From: Candidatus Magasanikiibacteriota bacterium
Lineage (GTDB): Bacteria; Patescibacteriota; Patescibacteriia; Magasanikbacterales; UBA922
Length of the DNA: 9,585 bases
Reading direction: 5' to 3'
Assembly: GCA_023246555.1 (NCBI GenBank)
Contig: JAHFIC010000016.1
Location: forward strand, 7,248 to 16,832
The position numbers and the translations under genes are program-made. Below the pieces are notes generated by a model. The model ran no database searches, was not told the DNA's origin, and worked only from the letters and a program-made list of their open reading frames with translations. This document shows positions 5,488 to 9,585 of this stretch, piece by piece (the first letter of the stretch is position 1; the number at the start of each line of letters is the position of its first letter).

Positions 5488-5859
5488 ATGATCCAGCATC
5501 GTTCCATACTGCAGGTCGCTGATAATACCGGAGCAAAAAAGCTCATGTGTATTCGCGTGCTTGGAGGGTATAAAAAGCGATACGCGAGACTTGGAGATAT
5601 CGTTACCTGCGCTGTCAAAGAAGCAGTGCCGCGGGGTCTCATAAAAAAATCTGAAGTGGTCCACGCAGTGATTGTTCGTACGCACAAAGAAACACGAAGA
5701 CCAGACGGTACCTATATCCGATTTGACGAAAATGCCGCGGTGATCGTAGACAAAAAGACGAAAGAACCAAAAGGGACCCGTATTTTTGGACCAGTGGCAA
5801 GAGAGCTTCGAACCAAGGGGTTTCAGAAGATTATTTCTTTGGCTCCGGAAGTCTTATGA
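5488..5859 (+). CDS. rplN: 50S ribosomal protein L14
   Basis: L14 lies on the 50S face that meets 30S and is a docking site for RsfS. The 123-residue product matches the usual length. It shows MIQHRSILQVADNTGAKK with CIRVLGG, then RLGDIVTCAVKEAVPRGLIKKSEVV, RPDGTYIRFDENAAV, and GTRIFGPVARELR (97-109). The frame stays open well upstream of 5488, but the family N-terminus and the 4-base spacing from the S17 stop fix the start there. The stop is TGA at 5857-5859, within an ATGA overlap with L24, a clear sign of translational coupling. Confidence 0.97.
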   Translation: MIQHRSILQVADNTGAKKLMCIRVLGGYKKRYARLGDIVTCAVKEAVPRGLIKKSEVVHAVIVRTHKETRRPDGTYIRFDENAAVIVDKKTKEPKGTRIFGPVARELRTKGFQKIISLAPEVL

Positions 5860-6176
5860 AGATTAAAACAGGTGACAACGTAAAGGTATTGACTGGACGC
5901 GATGCAGGAAAGACCGGCAAGGTGATTCAGGTTCTCACGCGCAAAGATCGTGGTGATGCGTATGTGGTTGTTGAAGGCGTGAACATGCGCAAAAAACATC
6001 TTCGTCCAGGAAAGCGGGGGGATAAAGGGCAAGTGATCGAGCTTGCCAGTCCGCTCCACATGAGCAATGTCATGCTTATTGACCCGTCAAGTAAGAAGCC
6101 GACACGTGTCGGGTATAGAAAAGAAGGAAAAGAGAAAAAACGCATCGCGAAGGTCAGCGGTTCGTTTGTTGAATAA
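5856..6176 (+). CDS. rplX: 50S ribosomal protein L24
   Basis: L24 is an assembly-initiating 50S protein with a KOW domain, located near the tunnel exit. The 106-residue product begins with MKIKTGDNVKVLTGRDAGKTGKV, the KOW motif (about residues 4-23), followed by VVVEGVNMRKKH, a short basic linker, MSNVMLIDP and RVGYR. The start overlaps the L14 stop by 4 bases (ATGA). GGAAG at 5847-5851 is one of the few purine-rich stretches ahead of a start in the window, but it lies only 4 bases from the ATG. L5 begins 1 base after the stop, so L14, L24 and L5 form a tightly coupled trio. Confidence 0.97.
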   Translation: MKIKTGDNVKVLTGRDAGKTGKVIQVLTRKDRGDAYVVVEGVNMRKKHLRPGKRGDKGQVIELASPLHMSNVMLIDPSSKKPTRVGYRKEGKEKKRIAKVSGSFVE

Positions 6177-6177
6177 T

Positions 6178-6723
6178 ATGATCTCTCCGCTCTACGAACA
6201 ATATAAAAAAGACGCTATCTCGTCACTCATGAAACAGTTCGGGTACACGAATCGCATGCAGGTCCCGCGTGTCCTTAAAGTGGTGTTGAATATTGGCTAT
6301 GGGAAGAATGTGAAAGATAAAGCTTATGTGGAACACATCGAGAAGACCATGACGCTCATATCCGGACAAAAGCCCGTGCACAATGCGGCAAAGAAATCCA
6401 TTTCTAATTTCAAAATTCGTGAGGGTCAGGCAATCGGCGCATCGGTGACCATGCGGGGCGCGCGGATGTACGATTTTTTGTATAAGTTTATTCATATTGC
6501 TCTGCCTCGGGTACGCGATTTTCGCGGACTTTCCCGAAAAAGTTTTGATCGAGGCGGCAATTACACGATAGGGCTGAAAGAGCAGGTCGCGTTTCCCGAA
6601 GTCACTACGTCCTTCACAGATCGATTTTACGGCTTGGAGATAACCGTTGTGACGAGCGCTCGGAATAAAGAGGAAGGCCTGGCGCTTTTGACAGCACTTG
6701 GGTTTCCATTTCGGGAAAAGTAA
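6178..6723 (+). CDS. rplE: 50S ribosomal protein L5
   Basis: L5 binds 5S rRNA in the central protuberance and contacts the P-site tRNA. The 181-residue product shows LYEQYKKDAISSLMKQFGYTN and MQVPRVLKVVLNIGYG. It continues with LISGQKPVHNAAKKSISNFKIREGQAIG, then RDFRGLSRKSFDRGGNYTIGLKEQ, FPEV, and a C-terminal LGFPFR. The frame continues upstream to 6067, inside L24. Family alignment and 1-base spacing from the L24 stop place the true start at 6178, giving the normal length. All key motifs are present. S14 follows after 12 bases. Confidence 0.97.
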   Translation: MISPLYEQYKKDAISSLMKQFGYTNRMQVPRVLKVVLNIGYGKNVKDKAYVEHIEKTMTLISGQKPVHNAAKKSISNFKIREGQAIGASVTMRGARMYDFLYKFIHIALPRVRDFRGLSRKSFDRGGNYTIGLKEQVAFPEVTTSFTDRFYGLEITVVTSARNKEEGLALLTALGFPFREK

Positions 6724-6735
6724 TCTATTGTTTTT

Positions 6736-6921
6736 ATGGCAACACAAGGACAAATTGCAAAATCGAATCGAAAGCCAAAATTTACCACGCGCATTGTTCG
6801 TCGGTGCTGGAAGTGCGGCCGCAAGCGCGGGTTTATGCGGAAATTTAATTTATGCCGTATTTGTTTTAGGGAGTTGGCCAATGAAGGCAAGCTTCCGGGA
6901 GTTCGCAAATCAAGCTGGTAA
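6736..6921 (+). CDS. rpsZ: 30S ribosomal protein S14, zinc-binding (type Z) form
   Basis: S14 assembles late into the 30S head beside S3, S10 and S19. The product has 61 residues, the length of the short zinc-ribbon class rather than the ~100-residue zinc-free class. The four metal ligands are intact: Cys24 and Cys27 (CWKC) and Cys40 and Cys43 (CRIC). The rest fits the family: IAKSNRKPKF, then RKFNLCRICFRELA and the terminal PGVRKSSW. No zinc-free paralogue is visible in the window. The ATG is preceded by five T residues and has no Shine-Dalgarno. S8 starts 6 bases after the stop. The short form may also be annotated rpsN. Confidence 0.97.
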   Translation: MATQGQIAKSNRKPKFTTRIVRRCWKCGRKRGFMRKFNLCRICFRELANEGKLPGVRKSSW

Positions 6922-6927
6922 TATTTT

Positions 6928-7323
6928 ATGATGACTGATCCAATAGGAGACATGTTAACACGCATTCGGAATGCTTCGCGCGCGGGGAAACAGACGGTGG
7001 ATATTCCTCGGTCGGTATTGAAATTGAACATTCTCAATATTTTGCAGACTGAAGGCTACGTGGGCGACATCACCACGGTTGAGGAAGTTCCTCATCGTCC
7101 GATTATTCGCGTGGCGCTCAAGTATCGCGGGAAAGAACCCGTGATTCATGAATTGAAACGGGAAAGTAAACCAGGATTTCGCGTTTATCGTGGCGCGGAA
7201 GAAATACCAACGGTCGTCAATGGGTATGGTATTGCCATTCTTTCGACATCCAAAGGTCTTATGACGAATAAGCTGGCAAAGAAAGAACGGGTGGGCGGAG
7301 AAGTCATTTGTTCTGTATACTAG
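6928..7323 (+). CDS. rpsH: 30S ribosomal protein S8
   Basis: S8 binds the central domain of 16S rRNA. In E. coli it represses translation of the spc operon at the L5 start. The 131-residue product has DPIGDMLTRIRNASRAGK at the N-terminus and the C-terminal core STSKGLMTNKLAKKERVGGEVIC (from 106) with the conserved STSKG turn. Two adjacent ATGs occur at 6928 and 6931. I chose 6928 because it is preceded by T, as are all other starts here; the protein then begins MMTDP. The stop is TAG. L6 follows after a single base. I did not find an obvious S8-site mimic near L5 by eye. Confidence 0.97.
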   Translation: MMTDPIGDMLTRIRNASRAGKQTVDIPRSVLKLNILNILQTEGYVGDITTVEEVPHRPIIRVALKYRGKEPVIHELKRESKPGFRVYRGAEEIPTVVNGYGIAILSTSKGLMTNKLAKKERVGGEVICSVY

Positions 7324-7324
7324 T

Positions 7325-7873
7325 ATGTCACGTATCGGCAAACAATCTATCGTTATTCCATCTGGCGTTACGGTTGAGGTGGTGAATGGCATGATTCGCG
7401 TGAAAGGACCAAAGGGTATCGTGGAACGGCCGTGTGATCCCCGGGTATCCATCGTGAATGACGGCGCGACGCTTCATGTAGATGTCGTCCACAAAGAAGA
7501 CAAACGTGAGCGGTCGCTGTGGGGGACGTATGGTTCCCATCTGAAGAATATGGTCACGGGCGTCGTATCCGGATTCCGCAAGCAGCTGGAAATCAACGGC
7601 GTGGGGTACAAAGTGGCCATGCAAGGAAAAGATTTGAAGTTTGAGGTTGGATTTTCCCATTCGGTAGCCTTCGTTCTGCCAGCGACAGTTGTCGCGTCAG
7701 TGGAAAAAAACGTGATCACACTTGAAAGCGTCGATAAGGAACTTTTAGGACGCACGGCCGCTGCCGTGAGAAACATCAAGAAACCGGAGCCGTATAAAGG
7801 AAAAGGAATTAAGTACATAGATGAGGTGATACGGAGAAAAGCTGGCAAGACCGCAACAAAAGCGGGGGCATAA
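7325..7873 (+). CDS. rplF: 50S ribosomal protein L6
   Basis: L6 lies near the sarcin-ricin loop and factor-binding site and is needed for late 50S assembly. The 182-residue product has normal length with two alpha/beta repeats. It begins MSRIGKQSIVIPSGV, with VKGPKG at 27-32 and SLWGTYGSHLKNMVTGV (64-80). GVGYK at 92-96 and the C-terminal rRNA-binding signature PEPYKGKGIKY (154-164) are present. A short Lys/Ala tail (GKTATKAGA) ends the protein. It begins 1 base after the S8 stop and lacks a Shine-Dalgarno. L18 starts 8 bases downstream. Confidence 0.98.
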   Translation: MSRIGKQSIVIPSGVTVEVVNGMIRVKGPKGIVERPCDPRVSIVNDGATLHVDVVHKEDKRERSLWGTYGSHLKNMVTGVVSGFRKQLEINGVGYKVAMQGKDLKFEVGFSHSVAFVLPATVVASVEKNVITLESVDKELLGRTAAAVRNIKKPEPYKGKGIKYIDEVIRRKAGKTATKAGA

Positions 7874-7881
7874 GTGATGAT

Positions 7882-8250
7882 ATGAAAAAGATTTTTACAA
7901 AACGAAAGAGACAAATACAACGCCATAAACGGGTGCGTGCGCGAGTCGTTGGCACAGGGTCGCGCCCGCGTCTTTCTGTGTATCGAAGCCTGCGTGGTTT
8001 ATTTGCGCAAATTATTGATGATACGGACGGTAAAACGCTCGTATCTGTGAACGCGAAAGAGAAGCTGACGGGAGACGCGGAAGGCCGGAAAGGAAAAGTG
8101 GCCACCAGCTTTCTTTTGGGAAAAGTGATTGCTGAGAAGGCGAAAGCGAAACAGATAACGCACGTGGTGTTTGATCGTGGCGGATATCGCTATCACGGCC
8201 GTGTTTCCGCATTTGCCGATGGCGCTCGTGGTGGCGGACTTCAGTTTTAA
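7882..8250 (+). CDS. rplR: 50S ribosomal protein L18
   Basis: L18 binds 5S rRNA with L5 and helps mount it on the central protuberance. The 122-residue product shows a basic N-terminus (KRKRQIQRHKRVRARVVG), RPRLSVYRSLRGLFAQIIDD (28-47), and the C-terminal FDRGGYRYHGRVSAFADGAR with the family GxxYHGRV and ADGAREGG-like ending (GARGGGLQF). The start at 7882 comes 8 bases after the L6 stop, and the GTGATGAT sequence between them contributes no better in-frame start. Nothing is missing. S5 follows after 20 bases. Confidence 0.97.
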   Translation: MKKIFTKRKRQIQRHKRVRARVVGTGSRPRLSVYRSLRGLFAQIIDDTDGKTLVSVNAKEKLTGDAEGRKGKVATSFLLGKVIAEKAKAKQITHVVFDRGGYRYHGRVSAFADGARGGGLQF

Positions 8251-8270
8251 ATACCAAAATATCTCAATGT

Positions 8271-8909
8271 ATGGCATTTGATTCTAAAGAAAAACGGGAT
8301 GGCAGAGGTCGTGGGGGACGCCGTGGGCCGGGAGGTATGGGAAAACGAGAGAAGCCTGAATTTGATCAGGAGATTATTGACCTTGCCCGCGTGACACGCG
8401 TCACGAAAGGCGGCAAACACATGAATTTTCGCGCGTGCATCGTGATTGGCGATCGTCGTGGCCGGGTTGGGTACGGTATTGAAAAAGGCGCCGATGTCCA
8501 GCTTGCCGTCAGTAAGGCATTGCATCAGGCAAAGAAAAACATGATTCGCGTACCACTCGTCAAAGAAACAGTGCCGCACCGCGTTGAGGCAAAATATAAA
8601 GCCGGTCGTGTCATGATTAAACCAGCGCCACGAGGGTCGGGAATTATTGCCGGGAGTTCGGTTCGCGTGCTGCTTAACTTAGCTGGTGTGCCAAATGCAT
8701 CGGCAAAAATTCTTTCGAAGACGAATAATAAAATTACCAATTTGAAAGCTGCCTTTGCGGCGCTCTCTTCGTTTCAAGAGGTAAAAAAGCGGGCAATCGC
8801 TGAAAATGAGGAGCCCATCGTTGCGGTGAACATCGATGAGCTTCCAGTACCGAAGTCTGTTGATGTCGATGTGCTCAAGGAAGAAGAACTCAAAGCCAAA
8901 CTCGTATGA
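8271..8909 (+). CDS. rpsE: 30S ribosomal protein S5 with Arg/Gly-rich N-terminal extension
   Basis: S5 sits at the mRNA entry channel with S3 and S4 and affects decoding fidelity. The 212-residue product is longer than E. coli S5 (about 167). The first ~28 residues are Arg/Gly-rich and disordered-looking (DGRGRGGRRGPGGMGKRE), resembling an RGG-type RNA-binding tail. An acidic C-terminal extension follows residue ~175. The core has VTRVTKGGKHMNFRACIVIGD (41-61), GRVGYGIEKGADVQLAV, the rRNA-contacting PRGSGIIAG (120-128), and LNLAGVPNASAKILS. The TGA stop overlaps the L15 ATG by 4 bases. L30, normally encoded between S5 and L15, is absent. Confidence 0.97.
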   Translation: MAFDSKEKRDGRGRGGRRGPGGMGKREKPEFDQEIIDLARVTRVTKGGKHMNFRACIVIGDRRGRVGYGIEKGADVQLAVSKALHQAKKNMIRVPLVKETVPHRVEAKYKAGRVMIKPAPRGSGIIAGSSVRVLLNLAGVPNASAKILSKTNNKITNLKAAFAALSSFQEVKKRAIAENEEPIVAVNIDELPVPKSVDVDVLKEEELKAKLV

Positions 8910-9349
8910 CACTTGCTCCACACACAATCCATGCGGCAGCTGGCGCCAGGAAAGGTACGAGACGTCTGGGCCGCGGTCATGGGTCTGGTCGCGGAAAATC
9001 GGCCGGACGCGGAACAAAAGGCCAGCGCGCAAGAACGGGCGGAAAGAGCCGCACGTCGCTTCTTCCGTTTAAAAGAATCCTCGCTCGAGTTCCAAAATTG
9101 CGCGGCTTCAATAGTCGTGTGCCAAAAAAAGAAGTCGTGACGCTTCAGACGCTGGTTCGCGTTGCCGAGGAGGGTGTTGTGGTTACACCGGCGTTCCTCA
9201 AAGAGCGTGGTGTTATTCATACTGTGGAGAAGGGTGTGAAAATTGTTGGAAACGGCGCATGCGCTAAAAAAATACAGCTTCAGGGAATTTTTGCATCAAA
9301 AAACGCCATTGCCGCAATTGAAAAAGCGGGCGGAAAAGTGTTATTTTAA
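8906..9349 (+). CDS. rplO: 50S ribosomal protein L15
   Basis: L15 is a late 50S assembly protein with a long extended Gly/Arg-rich N-terminal arm. The 147-residue product has AAGARKGTRRLGRGHGSGRGK, then GRGTKGQRARTGGKSR (35-49), a middle FKRILARVPKLRGF, a region aligned to the usual VNLxxL (VVTLQTLVRVAEEG), and a C-terminal fold ending in KNAIAAIEKAGGKV. It starts inside the S5 stop (ATGA overlap), so its translation is probably coupled to S5. A 66-72 base repeat-like spacer separates it from secY. The length and motifs are normal for the family. Confidence 0.97.
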   Translation: MTLAPHTIHAAAGARKGTRRLGRGHGSGRGKSAGRGTKGQRARTGGKSRTSLLPFKRILARVPKLRGFNSRVPKKEVVTLQTLVRVAEEGVVVTPAFLKERGVIHTVEKGVKIVGNGACAKKIQLQGIFASKNAIAAIEKAGGKVLF

Positions 9350-9360
9350 AATGGCATTCA

Positions 9361-9416
9361 GTGGTCGGCTCTCAGCAATCAGTTGACAGCCGAACGCTGA
9401 TAGCTGAAAGCCCGAA
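9361..9416 (+). repeat. Degenerate 7-base tandem repeat in the L15-secY gap
   Basis: From 9361 the spacer divides into 7-base units that nearly all begin GC: GCTCTCA (9368), GCAATCA (9375), GTTGACA (9382), GCCGAAC (9389), GCTGATA (9396), GCTGAAA (9403) and GCCCGAA (9410). On the opposite strand the clearest copies read TTTCAGC and TATCAGC. TCGGCT (9365-9370) can pair with AGCCGA (9388-9393), and ATCAG (9378-9382) with CTGAT (9397-9401). The two best units are near-identical and the rest are diverged. It resembles a decayed heptanucleotide intergenic repeat, although a spacer with chance periodicity cannot be excluded. Confidence 0.45.
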
Positions 9417-9421
9417 TGTTT

Positions 9422-9585
9422 ATGTGGGAAAAATTTCGTCGTATTTGGTCTATCCGCGACGTAAGAAGTAAGCTGCTTTTTGTTTTGATTGCGCTTGCGA
9501 TTTTTCGCGTGACTGCCCATATTCCCGTGCCAGGAGTGAACGCTGCGAATCTTCAGCGTTTTATTTCTGGTAATCAGATTTTTGG
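9422..9585 (+). CDS. secY: Preprotein translocase subunit SecY (N-terminal part)
   Basis: Only the first 54 complete codons are present; the rest lies beyond the window. SecY is the pore-forming membrane subunit of the SecYEG channel. The fragment opens MWEKFRRIWSIRDVRSKLLF, the usual cytoplasmic amphipathic helix. The first membrane segment follows at about residues 18-31 (LLFVLIALAIFRV), then AHIPVPGVN, a strong SecY signature. An in-frame ATG two codons upstream (9416) is possible and would add MF. I favour 9422, which is preceded by T like all other starts. No Shine-Dalgarno is visible. Placement after L15 is the standard spc-operon position and links channel synthesis to ribosome synthesis. 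Confidence 0.95.
   Translation, partial: MWEKFRRIWSIRDVRSKLLFVLIALAIFRVTAHIPVPGVNAANLQRFISGNQIF

Noticed and set aside
6067..6177. Possible upstream start for L5
   Set aside because: It would add 37 residues overlapping L24 and departs from the family N-terminus; 6178 gives normal length and 1-base spacing.
6223..6753. 176-codon - strand frame over L5
   Set aside because: A shadow of L5, lying entirely antisense to conserved coding sequence.
8774..9220. 148-codon - strand frame spanning S5 and L15
   Set aside because: A shadow frame with Ser/Thr/Arg composition expected from the complement of Arg/Gly-rich coding DNA.
9383..9411. TTGACA in the L15-secY gap as a secY promoter
   Set aside because: The hexamer is one unit of the 7-base repeat, and the bases 17-18 downstream (GAAAGC) do not resemble a -10 element.
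1..9585. CRISPR array, mobile element, tRNA, or novel defence-type gene cluster
   Set aside because: All substantial + strand frames are accounted for by known ribosomal proteins and SecY, and the remaining gaps are too short for other genes. I saw no long direct repeats or insertion ends.

Overview
The window is one unbroken, single-strand stretch of the universal ribosomal-protein cluster. It runs from the end of rpsJ (S10) through the S10 and spc gene blocks to the first codons of secY. The gene order is S10(partial)-L3-L4-L23-L2-S19-L22-S3-L16-L29-S17-L14-L24-L5-S14-S8-L6-L18-S5-L15-SecY(partial), all on the + strand. Every product was recognised from family motifs in its translation. No mobile element, CRISPR array, tRNA or rRNA is visible. 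This is core translation machinery rather than an accessory region, and I do not see an undescribed multi-gene system. The interest lies in how the operon is signalled and in lineage-specific departures in the proteins.

The organism is most likely a member of the Candidate Phyla Radiation (Patescibacteria). The main evidence is the missing rpmD (L30): S5 overlaps L15 by 4 bases where L30 normally sits, and absence of L30 is a known trait of that group. Supporting traits are the CPR-like forms of L3 and L16, which lack the Gln and Arg modified in E. coli, and N- or C-terminal tails on L23, S19, S5 and L3. TGA is used as a stop (L14, S5), which argues for the standard bacterial code and against the UGA=Gly code of Gracilibacteria and Absconditabacteria. 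I cannot assign a class.

Layout. (1) 1-221: C-terminal 72 codons of S10. (2) 222-459: a 238-base non-coding gap, the largest in the window. It holds a TTGACA promoter candidate, and a long hairpin with a six-T tract that ends two bases before the L3 start. This looks like a promoter, leader and terminator/attenuator placed inside what is usually a continuous operon. (3) 460-4970: the S10 block from L3 to L16. (4) 4980-5483: L29 and S17. (5) 5488-9349: the spc block from L14 to L15. (6) 9350-9421: a short spacer made of degenerate 7-base repeats. (7) 9422-end: the start of secY. Apart from the S10-L3 gap, spacings run from 4-base overlaps to about 70 bases, which implies co-transcription and translational coupling.

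The most striking pattern concerns translation starts. Almost no gene has a Shine-Dalgarno sequence, yet every start is ATG and all 19 unambiguous starts have T immediately before it; the secY start also fits if the second of two ATGs is used. This suggests initiation that relies on an extended T-ATG signal rather than on 16S rRNA pairing. Together the genes supply the 30S proteins S10, S19, S3, S17, S14, S8 and S5, the 50S proteins L3, L4, L23, L2, L22, L16, L29, L14, L24, L5, L6, L18 and L15, and the SecY channel that docks at the L23/L29 tunnel exit.
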